A stretch of 64,000 bases of DNA, taken from the NCBI GenBank assembly GCA_000403475.2, contig KE159796.1, positions 467,736-531,735 of the forward strand. The letters are read 5' to 3'. A program made the translations under genes and the position numbers. Origin of the DNA: Lachnospiraceae bacterium MD308 (GTDB lineage: Bacteria; Bacillota; Clostridia; Lachnospirales; Lachnospiraceae). Positions within the stretch are counted from its first letter, which is position 1; each line of letters starts with the position of its first letter. This document shows, in pieces, positions 8,473 to 15,817 of this stretch. The notes below the pieces were generated by a model, which saw only the letters and a program-made list of their open reading frames with translations, was not told the DNA's origin and did not search any database.

Positions 8473-8781
8473 TTACAGCAGCTTTAATAACTGTAACAGC
8501 TCATGCGACTCCCCTTTGGTAGAATCTGTCAGTCTTGTATCGAACTGCTGAAACCCATTCTCACGATAGAAAGACAAAAGCCTTTCCTCGTCAGCCGCCT
8601 CCAAAAAGATAACCATGCCGCCCGCTAAATACTGTAACTGCTGTATCTGCCGTATCGCAAGCCCTAACAATTCTTTGCCTGAAATGCGTTCATGAAACAG
8701 CGTATCCTCTCCGAGTCTATGACTTCCATCGCCCAAATACTCACGAATGTTGAAAACTGTGTATTTACTTGTTTCCTGCAT
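8473..8781 (-). pseudogene. GNAT-type toxin with a large internal deletion
   Basis: A 102-residue frame. Its start (MQETSKYTVFNIREYLG..HRLGEDTL) and end (ISGKELLGLAIRQIQQLQYLAGGMVIFLEA..FYRENGFQQFDTR) resemble the two ends of GNAT acetyltransferases found as toxins in Firmicute elements. The middle, about 80 residues that would carry most of the acetyl-CoA site, is missing although the frame stays open. It overlaps the upstream small antitoxin-like gene by 17 nt, the usual antitoxin-toxin order. I infer that the toxin is inactive. The family call is from memory of the conserved ends. Confidence 0.55.
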
Positions 8782-8959
8782 TCGCTTTCTTCCTTTTCTC
8801 CATAAATTTCGCTATATCTTTTGGGTCAGTTAAAAAAGTAGCGCTGACATTGACAGGAGGTGTAGGATTATTCGCAGACGCTTCGATTGCATCAGCAAAC
8901 ATCTCCACCTGTTTCTGGCCTGATATAACAAAATTCTTTGTAATGCTTGAAGTTGCCAT
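8765..8959 (-). CDS. Antitoxin-like protein preceding the GNAT remnant
   Basis: A 64-residue protein starting MATSSITKNFVISGQKQVEMFADAIEAS and ending with a Lys-rich tail (KFMEKRKKANAGNK). The ATG is eight bases after AAAGGAGG; the three-codon GTG extension upstream is less likely. Small proteins with this N-terminus commonly precede GNAT genes in Lachnospiraceae elements, so I read it as the antitoxin of the pair. It may persist after loss of toxin function. Confidence 0.6.
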   Translation of the reverse strand: MATSSITKNFVISGQKQVEMFADAIEASANNPTPPVNVSATFLTDPKDIAKFMEKRKKANAGNK

Positions 8960-9071
8960 AAGAAACACCTCCTTTATCAGTATGGCTTATTTTACAGCAT
9001 ACATACTTCCCTGTTTATATTGTATGGTTTTATTGCCACTTTTGCAACAAAATAACTATGAATTTTTTTAC

Positions 9072-9194
9072 CTACATTGTTGCCTCCTTCCCTTTTTCCT
9101 TATGGTTCTCCTGTTTCTCCTTTCCCGCTGCTTTCACTTTGAACGCCTCCAGCCTTTCTTTTAACGATACTCTCTGCACAGGCTTGTCAGCCAT
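9072..9194 (-). CDS. Small charged hypothetical protein
   Basis: A 40-residue frame, MADKPVQRVSLKERLEAFKVK then a Lys/Glu-rich tail. Short proteins with an (R)VSLKE(R/K)L motif are common in Firmicute mobile elements, with unknown role. A GGAGG lies about 17 nt upstream, which is rather far. It is first in the minus-strand cluster that continues with the antitoxin-like gene. Confidence 0.45.
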   Translation of the reverse strand: MADKPVQRVSLKERLEAFKVKAAGKEKQENHKEKGKEATM

Positions 9195-9247
9195 TGCCGC
9201 AGCAGTTCTAAGCCCTCCTTTTTTGTAAGAAAAATTTCTGATGTCAT

Positions 9248-9289
9248 CAAATTATCCTTGAAAAGACAATCATTAAAGGAGGATTTGAT
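9248..9289 (+). promoter_or_regulatory. Element leader with imperfect hairpin upstream of the nucleotidase/GMPK fusion
   Basis: CAAATT (9248-9253) is followed by ATCCTTGAAAAGACAATCATTAAAGGAGG. It matches the leader of the CHC2 gene at most positions, but the palindrome is imperfect here. Confidence 0.4.
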
Positions 9290-10336
9290 ATGAAGAAAAC
9301 ATTTAAAGTTGTTGTTGACTGCGACGATGTGCTGTTCGATTGCAATGGGTATGCAGTTACGAAATTGAACCGTGAAAAGGAGTACGCTTACAAAAAGGAA
9401 GATATTACCGCATGGGGCGAACTTGGGTGCGGCTTGGACGAACGCCTCATATATTTCCGGGATCCAGTGTTTGTACGGGATATGCCGGTGCTGCCTAAAG
9501 CCAGGGAATTTATCCAGGCATTGAGCAGGCGTGCGGAAATCTTCATTGCGACGAGCGTAGCCGCAGAATGTGCCGGGGAACGCGTTTCGTCGATTATACG
9601 GAATTTCCCTGAAATCAACCCTGAAAATATTCTGATTGGAACGCGTAAGGACATGCTGAAGGCAGATATGCTGCTGGATGACTGCCCGGATCACATCAGG
9701 AGTGCAGAAGTCACATATCCCGTCCTGTTCCGCCAGCCATGGAACCTCAGTGTGTCGGGCGTGATCTCCACGACCACATACCGGGAATTTCTTACTTTGG
9801 TGGATATGGTCCAAAAACCGGAGCCGGAGATGGATCCCATGTCCCCGGTTGTCCTTGTCGGGCCATCTGGGGCTGGGAAAAACCGTGTTGCGACGGCGCT
9901 GGAAGAGACCGGACGTTACAGGCGCGTGATGGGGTACACCACGAATGCTGGCTCCCGTGCATTCTACCGTTGCGTAAGCTGGGAGCAGTTCCACTATAAG
10001 CGCAATGATTTTGTGGAAACATCCTCTTACATGGGGGAAATGTACGGGACCTGCCGGGAGGATGTGGAAAGCGTCTTCCGCGAGGGCCGTATCCCGCTGC
10101 TTGTCATGGACATTAACGGTGCAGTCAACATGCGGCTGGAGTATGGCGCGCGGATCATATTTGTCTCAGCCGGGAAGGAGGAGTGCATCCGTGATATCCT
10201 GAGCCGGGGGCTGCCTCTGGAAGAGACGATACGCAGGATCAGTTCGATTGATGGCGAAATGAAAAATGAAACGCTGTGTGACATGACTGTATCCGGAACC
10301 GGGTTCCGGGTTTCTTCTTTGGAAAAAACGCCTTAA
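9290..10336 (+). CDS. Fusion of a 5'(3')-deoxyribonucleotidase-like HAD domain and a guanylate kinase-like domain
   Basis: A 348-residue protein. Residues 1-165 look like the NT5C/5' nucleotidase type of HAD phosphatase: DCDDVLFDCN with the nucleophile Asp, the TSV motif and LLDDCPDHI. Residues from about 185 look like guanylate kinase: the P-loop GPSGAGKN (191-198), VMGYTTNAGSRAFY in the GMP-binding region, and YMGEMYGTCREDVESVFREGR. The P-loop has Asn-Arg where GMP kinases have Gly/Ser-Thr, so catalysis may be weak or altered. Joining dNMP dephosphorylation and GMP phosphorylation would fit nucleotide-pool control during element replication. AAAGGAGG precedes the ATG, and a terminator follows. 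Confidence 0.78.
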   Translation: MKKTFKVVVDCDDVLFDCNGYAVTKLNREKEYAYKKEDITAWGELGCGLDERLIYFRDPVFVRDMPVLPKAREFIQALSRRAEIFIATSVAAECAGERVSSIIRNFPEINPENILIGTRKDMLKADMLLDDCPDHIRSAEVTYPVLFRQPWNLSVSGVISTTTYREFLTLVDMVQKPEPEMDPMSPVVLVGPSGAGKNRVATALEETGRYRRVMGYTTNAGSRAFYRCVSWEQFHYKRNDFVETSSYMGEMYGTCREDVESVFREGRIPLLVMDINGAVNMRLEYGARIIFVSAGKEECIRDILSRGLPLEETIRRISSIDGEMKNETLCDMTVSGTGFRVSSLEKTP

Positions 10337-10348
10337 GGCGTTTTTTTT
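10323..10348 (+). terminator. Rho-independent terminator
   Basis: AAAAAACGCC, TTAA, GGCGTTTTTTTT overlaps the 3' end of the fusion gene. Confidence 0.85.
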
Positions 10349-10413
10349 CATATTAAACAGGGAAAGAAAAATGTCGAAAGGATTAAGGGCGGAAACCGCC
10401 GCCCGGGTGGTTG

Positions 10414-11238
10414 ATGATGGATGCCTTGGAATTGCTGAAAAAGAAACAACTGACTGCCGAAGAAGAACGGGCAGTATTTGAATATTATAAATTGCACCGC
10501 ACCCAGGAAGTGCGGAATCTGATCGTTGAGAGAAATACCGGGCTGTGCCGGTATATTGCGAGACGGTTTTCGGGGCTGGGGCTCGAAGATGAAGAACTTG
10601 TACAGGAGGGCGTGATCGGGCTGATTACGGCTGTTGAAAAATTTGATGAGTCGCGGGGGATCAAGTTTTCTACCTATGCCTGCCATTGGATCCGGCAGGC
10701 AATCGGCAGGAGCGTGGTCAATACTGGGAAAATGATCCGTTTGCCAGTGCATATGGCAGATAAAGTTTGGAAGGTCTGTGAGTTTCAGAAAATATATAAG
10801 AATGAATATAACAAAATGCCAACAGAGAAAGAGATTGCAGAAGAGCTAGGCATGGGCATGGAGAGTGTGGAGTCAGTGCTGTGCGTAATGGAAATGCAGA
10901 AACTCACTTCCCTGAACCGGCGGCTCCTCGAAGGGGATGACGACAAGGACAAAGAGATTATAGATATCCTGGCTGATGAAAAAAACTCTGGTTTTGCTGA
11001 ACAGGTAGAACAGGAATATGGCTATCAGGCAGTGCGTGAGCAAGTGGACAGGGTTCTGAGTACCCGTGAACGAGAGGTAATCTATATGAGGTTCGGGTTT
11101 GATGGAAGGAGACCGTTAACGCTTGAGGAAGTTGGGAGACATATGGGAGTTACCAGGGAGCGGATCCGGCAGATTGAAAACAAAGCCCTTGCCAAGCTGA
11201 GAAGAGGCGGGCGTAACCTGCAGGGCTTTGTCAGTTAG
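10414..11238 (+). CDS. Sigma-70 family RNA polymerase sigma factor encoded on the element
   Basis: A 274-residue sigma factor. It has region 2 (RNLIVERNTGLCRYIARRF..GLEDEELVQEGVIGLITAVEKFDESRGIKFSTYACHWIRQAI), region 3 (IRLPVHM..PTEKEIAEELGM) and region 4 (STREREVIYMRFGFDGRRPLTLEEVGRHMGVTRERIRQIE). It lacks region 1.1 and is shorter than housekeeping SigA, but its DNA-reading helices are SigA-like. It could direct RNA polymerase to the recurrent leaders on this element. A TTG at 10411 also opens the frame; ATG 10414 or 10417 is more likely. Only weak GGTGG lies next to the start; AAAGGA is further upstream across a GC-rich hairpin (10388-10400). Confidence 0.9.
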   Translation: MMDALELLKKKQLTAEEERAVFEYYKLHRTQEVRNLIVERNTGLCRYIARRFSGLGLEDEELVQEGVIGLITAVEKFDESRGIKFSTYACHWIRQAIGRSVVNTGKMIRLPVHMADKVWKVCEFQKIYKNEYNKMPTEKEIAEELGMGMESVESVLCVMEMQKLTSLNRRLLEGDDDKDKEIIDILADEKNSGFAEQVEQEYGYQAVREQVDRVLSTREREVIYMRFGFDGRRPLTLEEVGRHMGVTRERIRQIENKALAKLRRGGRNLQGFVS

Positions 11239-11252
11239 GAGTGCTTGTGCAG

Positions 11253-11316
11253 TTTCTTTTTGGGGGAGAATTTCCAAATTGTCTTTGAGAAGACAATCAT
11301 TAAAGGAGGTTTTGCC
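11253..11316 (+). promoter_or_regulatory. Element leader cassette with perfect hairpin upstream of the CHC2 gene
   Basis: TTTCTT (11253-11258), 16 nt, CAAATT (11275-11280). Overlapping it is a perfect stem, ATTGTCTT (11278-11285) with AAGACAAT (11290-11297), loop TGAG, followed at once by CATTAAAGGAGG and ATG 11317. It could be an operator or an RNA hairpin beside the ribosome-binding site. Confidence 0.5.
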
Positions 11317-11970
11317 ATGGAAAGCCAAATGAAACGGCTGAAAGAAGAGGCCGATATCAAAACGGTCGTGGATGCGTTGGGGATTCCTGTGGAGAGGAAA
11401 GGCATGAATTATTTCCTGTGCTGCCCTTCCCCGGAGCATGACGACACGAACCCAAGTGCTTATTTTAAGGACGGATGGAATAATATTTACTGTAATTCTT
11501 GCTGCCGTGCCTTTAAAGCCCTTGACGTGATCATGATGACAGCTGGCTGGGATATAAAGGAGGCGGCAAATTACTTATGGGAACTCGAAGGCTGCCCGGA
11601 CTGGTTCGTTGCAAGCGAGGAAGAGCGCATGTCCTTTTCCCTGACTCCGCAGGAGGCGCGTACTATTGGGCTCCGGCCAAGCGGGGAGGCAGCATGCTGC
11701 GTGTCATATGGCGATATGAAACGCCCGCTCAGGTTGAATGAGCACTATGCTCCACATGTGACATACGGGTATCTGAAAGTGAAGAATACCCGTGTGTCAT
11801 GGAAGGATTTTATGTCGGAGCAGGAGTTTGCCGGGCTGGTCATACGCAAGGCGGCAGAGGCGGCAGAGACGTACAGGCGTTACGGAATGAAAAGGGAAAC
11901 CGATCAGGCGATTGCGGTGCTGCGGCGCGCAGCCAAAGCCCGACAGGCTTGGGAGAGACTGTCAGCGTGA
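11317..11970 (+). CDS. CHC2 zinc-finger (DnaG primase N-terminal type) protein
   Basis: A 217-residue protein. The N-terminal 90 residues match the DnaG zinc-binding domain: DIKTVVDALGIPVERKG, ligands Cys36, His41, Cys59 and Cys62, then KALDVIMMTAGWDIKEAANYL. No TOPRIM catalytic domain follows, so alone it is not a primase. It may be a DNA-binding regulator or one half of a split primase. The frame is open from 11245, but ATG 11317 has an ideal AAAGGAGG. The stop codon lies inside the terminator stem. Confidence 0.75.
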   Translation: MESQMKRLKEEADIKTVVDALGIPVERKGMNYFLCCPSPEHDDTNPSAYFKDGWNNIYCNSCCRAFKALDVIMMTAGWDIKEAANYLWELEGCPDWFVASEEERMSFSLTPQEARTIGLRPSGEAACCVSYGDMKRPLRLNEHYAPHVTYGYLKVKNTRVSWKDFMSEQEFAGLVIRKAAEAAETYRRYGMKRETDQAIAVLRRAAKARQAWERLSA

Positions 11971-11979
11971 CAGTTTTTC
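11958..11979 (+). terminator. Rho-independent terminator overlapping a stop codon
   Basis: ACTGTCA, GCG, TGACAGT, TTTTT; the TGA of the CHC2 gene is in the 3' arm. Confidence 0.75.
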
Positions 11980-12032
11980 CCTTTTTTACACCATATTCCA
12001 AGCGAATGATTTTCATAAAAGGAGGAGAAGAA

Positions 12033-12587
12033 ATGGATAATTTTTCGCAGGAAAAATGGATGGAACGGTGCCGGCTTTTTGAACGCAACAAGCGCGGGCT
12101 TGGATTTGATGTTATATTCCGGATAAGCGAAGACGGGAAAGGGAAGATTAAATTCCGGAACCTGGAGGACAGGTACATAAATACGCTGGGAGCATTAGCA
12201 TGTGAGGTCATCCACGGCACAATGCTGGTGTTCCGGGATATGGTTACGCCTGCTACATATGCAAGGGAGGAAGACAGGCAGGCTCAGGCTGCGCTCCATG
12301 CGGCGGAACTCCGTAATATAGAGCGGTATGTGCAGGTCATGCTGGATGAAGGGATAGACAAGGCGTTGGATGTGTTTGCCACAAAACAGGTACTGATACA
12401 GTTCGCTTATGATGCAGCGCATATGTCTTATGAAGGCGGGCAATGGGTGTCCCCATGCGGCGATCCATACAAGGATGGTGTTTTTGTTGATCGGGATACC
12501 GGAAAGCAGTATTTTTCCTATTATTCTCCCGTGTGGGAGCTCCTATTGGATGACGGAGCTGCCACCAGGGAATCAGGGAGGGCGTGA
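12033..12587 (+). CDS. Hypothetical protein
   Basis: A 184-residue soluble protein with an Ala/Glu-rich helical middle (DRQAQAALHAAELRNIERYVQVMLDEG) and an aromatic C-terminal part. No family is recognised and no catalytic motif is evident. ATG 12033 follows ATAAAAGGAGG; a longer open frame from 11799 is an extension through the previous gene and its terminator. It is a single-gene unit in the element's replication region. Confidence 0.65.
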   Translation: MDNFSQEKWMERCRLFERNKRGLGFDVIFRISEDGKGKIKFRNLEDRYINTLGALACEVIHGTMLVFRDMVTPATYAREEDRQAQAALHAAELRNIERYVQVMLDEGIDKALDVFATKQVLIQFAYDAAHMSYEGGQWVSPCGDPYKDGVFVDRDTGKQYFSYYSPVWELLLDDGAATRESGRA

Positions 12588-12602
12588 TGCCCTTCCTTTT
12601 TT
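12577..12602 (+). terminator. Rho-independent terminator
   Basis: GGAGGGC (12577-12583) and GCCCTTCC (12589-12596) with one mismatch or bulge, then a T run. Confidence 0.75.
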
Positions 12603-12656
12603 CGGTGCTTTTCCCAAATTGTCATTGTAAAAATTTCATTAAGAGGAGGAACTGAT
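12593..12656 (+). promoter_or_regulatory. Element leader cassette upstream of the LPD1 gene
   Basis: TTCCTT (12593-12598), 16 nt, CAAATT (12615-12620), GTCATTG, then TTTCATTAAGAGGAGG before ATG 12657. Confidence 0.4.
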
Positions 12657-14045
12657 ATGAAGATTCAGGATTTTGGAGAAAAGATCGGCGGGGCAAGAAA
12701 AGACATGTGGAAGAGGGAAGGCCTTGGAGTTTCAGATCTTGAAAGCTTGAATGAAGCTGAGAGGGCGATGTACGTCACCAAACAGTATGTATGGCCGATG
12801 CCGTCAGGAAAGGAGCAGGTGAAGTCCGGTACTGACGTGTTCGTAGCCTACTGGCAGCGCACCATCCGCAATATGTCCAGCCCGGCACCGCGCCTTTACC
12901 AGCACAAGACAAAACTTGAGAGCATAGAAACGTTCATCATCCAGCTTGGTGACCTCCGGGATCATGTGATGGCATGCAGGACGAGGGATGATGTTGCCCG
13001 TTTTGAAGAAGAGTCTGTCAAGGACGATTACGATATCGGCCACTGGTCCGATATCATACGGATTGGGAACCTGCGTTCCTTGAAATGGCAGAAAGGCACA
13101 CTTGCGCGGAAGATGGAACGTGCGAACTTCCCTGAAGGGAAGAAAATAGGGCAGAAACAGAAAAAACGGAAATTTATGCCGCCACAGCTTGACCATATCG
13201 AGCGTACAGGCACGGATTACCGCCGCGGCAGGCATATCACGCCGAAACAATGGCAGAAGGAGTTCGGTTTCCGAGGCGTTGAGTTCGGGAACTGGTGCTC
13301 CCAGGCTGACCGCCGTGTTTCAATGGATATGTGCTATGACGCGCTGAAAGATATGGCATATGCGGTCAGGATCATGGATTCCGATGTGACGTTCGGAGGG
13401 AGTCTTGCCCTTGCGTTCGGGGCACGCGGGCATTCCGCCGCGAGTGCTCATTATGAGCCGTTGCGGGAAGTCATCAACCTGACTAAAATGAACGGGGCAG
13501 GGTGCACTGCCCATGAATGGGCGCATGCGCTGGATGATAAGCTGGCAAAGACCTTCGGAGGCCAGGTGAACAAGCTTGCCAGTGAACAGACGGACCAGGG
13601 CGCGTTTCCTGAGAGTTTTGTAAAACTGGTCAATGGGCTGCGGAAGGACGCAGACGGCAACCTTACGGATTACTTCCGTGGTTCCAAGCATTTTGACAGG
13701 CTTTTTTCAAAAGACGGGCACGGATACTGGGCATCCCCCTGTGAAATGTTTGCCCGTGCATTTGCCTGCTATGTGAAGGATACGCTTGGGGAAAAAAGCG
13801 ATTATCTGTATGCACACGCAGACTGTTATGAGTTTGAATTTGATGACCAGTCCATATGCGCGATCCCACAAGGAGAGGAAAGGGAGATTTTTGACGAAAT
13901 GTTCGACCTCCTGTTTCATGACCTGCGTAGGATTGGGTTCTTCCATGAACGTGTGGAGGAGGAAGAGAGTGTGATCATGCTTTCGGATTTCCCGGAAACA
14001 GAATTCCCCTTTGAAGATGATGGGCAGCTCCTGCTATTCCTGTAA
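12657..14045 (+). CDS. LPD1-domain protein with an HExxH metalloprotease-like motif
   Basis: A 462-residue protein. From about residue 185 it matches the large polyvalent protein-associated domain 1: ITPKQWQKEFGFRGVEFGNWCSQADRR, LALAFGARGHSAASAHYEPLREVINLTK, GAGCTAHEWAHALDD. HEWAH (286-290) is an HExxH zinc-protease signature. LPD1 domains occur in polyvalent proteins of phages and conjugative elements thought to act on entry into a new host. Here it is a stand-alone protein with its own N-terminal helical region and an acidic tail ending DDGQLLLFL. The substrate is unknown. The start has AGAGGAGG. Confidence 0.75.
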   Translation: MKIQDFGEKIGGARKDMWKREGLGVSDLESLNEAERAMYVTKQYVWPMPSGKEQVKSGTDVFVAYWQRTIRNMSSPAPRLYQHKTKLESIETFIIQLGDLRDHVMACRTRDDVARFEEESVKDDYDIGHWSDIIRIGNLRSLKWQKGTLARKMERANFPEGKKIGQKQKKRKFMPPQLDHIERTGTDYRRGRHITPKQWQKEFGFRGVEFGNWCSQADRRVSMDMCYDALKDMAYAVRIMDSDVTFGGSLALAFGARGHSAASAHYEPLREVINLTKMNGAGCTAHEWAHALDDKLAKTFGGQVNKLASEQTDQGAFPESFVKLVNGLRKDADGNLTDYFRGSKHFDRLFSKDGHGYWASPCEMFARAFACYVKDTLGEKSDYLYAHADCYEFEFDDQSICAIPQGEEREIFDEMFDLLFHDLRRIGFFHERVEEEESVIMLSDFPETEFPFEDDGQLLLFL

Positions 14046-14141
14046 TATTCCTGTAAAAAGAGGCCGCGGAAACGGTTTCTTTTTTTGTTATTCTCTTTTC
14101 TTCCATATTGTAATCGGAAACGAAGGTAAGGAAAATAGAAA

Positions 14142-14192
14142 GGAGGAGGCGGAGTTTCCCGCGGACGTGGGGGACTCGCCCTATTATTTATG
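14142..14192 (+). promoter_or_regulatory. Hairpin between the Shine-Dalgarno sequence and the start codon
   Basis: GGAGG (14142-14146) is 43 nt from ATG 14190. Between them GGCG(g)AGTTTCCC (14148-14160) pairs with GGGGGACTCGCC (14169-14180), a 12-bp stem with one bulged G and two G-U pairs, loop GCGGACGT. Folded, the distance from site to start is about 10 nt. Confidence 0.65.
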
Positions 14193-15776
14193 AGACAGGA
14201 AGCAAAGGTACAGGTTTATCAGGAGCTATACAGCAGCATGAAAGATGAGCCGGGAGTGGAAGGGCTTGGATATCCGAAGGAGAAAAAGAATTTTGATTTC
14301 TTTTTTGATTTCGAGGGGATGCATGTGGATTTTTCATTGATGGACGGGGCAGACCTGTTCCGCATGGAGACATCAAGGATCTATCCAGGCTGTGATGACA
14401 GGCAGCTCGGGGAGATCAGCAAGGAGCTGGAGACAGGGCGGTTCATCCGCTGCAGCTATTACAACGAAAAGATCACGCTCAAGCATACCCATCCGCTTGC
14501 AGGGAAACCGGATGAAGTTGCCGCCAGGGAAGTGAAACAGTCTGTCAGGCAGTTCCTTGCGTTTTTGAAGGACAATAAAGTGGCGCTTGGAAAACATGGA
14601 TATGTGCCTGTAAAAAAGGAACATCCGGAAATACTGCCGGATGAACCGCCAAAGATACCGACAGAGCCGGAATCTGCGGTAATCACGGAACCCCCGGGAA
14701 ACCTTGGACAGGAGCCGGCAGGGACCTTGCCTGTGACAGAAACCGAGTGCCCGCCTGAACCAGAGCAATCCCCGGAATGTCAGGCAGAATCAATATCCCT
14801 GCCGGAATCCCAGATGCCGGAATATGCAGCAGAGGGGGCGCGGCAGGATCCTGGCTTGGAAACAGGGATGCCGGGAGGGCAGAAAACACCGGCAATGGAG
14901 ATGCAAATGCCAGAGAGCCAGACGTATTCCGCTGAAGTAGTCAAACAGATGCGTAGCATGTATGCGGATATGGACAAGGTGTTCCGCGCAAGGAAGGAAC
15001 AGATGGATTACCGCGAAGAGACACTGGATAAGAGGGAATCCGTGCTTGATTCCAGGGAGGCTGGGATTGACATTAAGGCAGAAGAGCTGCAGCGGAAAGC
15101 TGAACAGTGGGATATCAGGGAAGCGGAATACCAGGCACGGGAAATGCAGCTATCCGTCAGGGAAGAAACGGCAGAGGCTGCGGAACGCAGCCTTGAGGAC
15201 AGGAAACGCTACATTGACAGCCTGGAGAGCGAAAAGAACCGGGATGATGCAGGGGCGCTCAGGAAACAGATTGCCGAACTGAGGTCGGAGCGTGACGCTC
15301 AGGAACATGTGATCACGGAATTGAGGGAAACTATGCGTAAGGAGAGCGCACGGCTCCAGCTGGAGGCTCATAGTGCAGATAAACGTTGGCAGACATTGTG
15401 CAGCCAAAAGGATGCAGAGTATGCAAGAGCCTGTGCGGAGGCAAATGCCCTCAAGACGGAGCTGGAAGGGAAAAGGCCGGCTGATGTGATGGAAGTGCTG
15501 TCTGCCCTTGACATGGCAGGAACAGAGGAAAATGGCGGCATCCATGTGCAGGCCGGTGCCATAAGCATCCGGATCCGTCCAGACCGGAACATGCTCCGTG
15601 CCGAGCGTCCTGTAAAAAGAGGGGGCAGATACCGGGGAAGTGCAATCCAGTGGAATGAGAAAGATGAGACAATGGCATTCCTCGTCTATGACAAAAAGAT
15701 TGAGTGCCTGCTCTGTTACCATGATCTGAAACTGGCGTTAGAAACGGTTATGGAGAAATTCTCTGATTTAAAATAA
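14190..15776 (+). CDS. Hypothetical protein with proline/glutamate linker and long coiled coil
   Basis: A 528-residue protein. Residues 1-145 form a globular region with no recognised family. Residues 150-245 are a Pro/Glu/Gln-rich disordered linker. Residues about 245-430 are a long coiled coil with near-heptad repeats (YREETLDKRESVLDSREAGIDIKAEELQRKAEQWDIREAE). A further globular C-terminal domain follows (about 440-528). No signal peptide is seen. It resembles scaffold or partition-type proteins by shape only. Translation probably relies on the hairpin-shortened spacer upstream, since there is no closer ribosome-binding site. The next gene starts 38 nt downstream with the same arrangement. 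Confidence 0.65.
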   Translation: MRQEAKVQVYQELYSSMKDEPGVEGLGYPKEKKNFDFFFDFEGMHVDFSLMDGADLFRMETSRIYPGCDDRQLGEISKELETGRFIRCSYYNEKITLKHTHPLAGKPDEVAAREVKQSVRQFLAFLKDNKVALGKHGYVPVKKEHPEILPDEPPKIPTEPESAVITEPPGNLGQEPAGTLPVTETECPPEPEQSPECQAESISLPESQMPEYAAEGARQDPGLETGMPGGQKTPAMEMQMPESQTYSAEVVKQMRSMYADMDKVFRARKEQMDYREETLDKRESVLDSREAGIDIKAEELQRKAEQWDIREAEYQAREMQLSVREETAEAAERSLEDRKRYIDSLESEKNRDDAGALRKQIAELRSERDAQEHVITELRETMRKESARLQLEAHSADKRWQTLCSQKDAEYARACAEANALKTELEGKRPADVMEVLSALDMAGTEENGGIHVQAGAISIRIRPDRNMLRAERPVKRGGRYRGSAIQWNEKDETMAFLVYDKKIECLLCYHDLKLALETVMEKFSDLK

Positions 15777-15780
15777 GGAA

Positions 15781-15817
15781 GGAGGATGCGGAGGCTTCCG
15801 CCTCCGCTATATTTATG
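15781..15817 (+). promoter_or_regulatory. Hairpin between the Shine-Dalgarno sequence and the start codon
   Basis: GGAGG (15781-15785), then GCGGAGGC (15788-15795) pairs perfectly with GCCTCCGC (15800-15807) around loop TTCC, then seven A/T-rich bases before ATG 15815. Linear spacing is 29 nt; with the hairpin folded it is about 9 nt. Confidence 0.7.

Noticed and set aside
9161-9994. 277-codon minus-strand frame opposite the nucleotidase/GMPK gene
   Set aside because: Antisense shadow of a clear coding gene; composition is not protein-like and it has no start signal.
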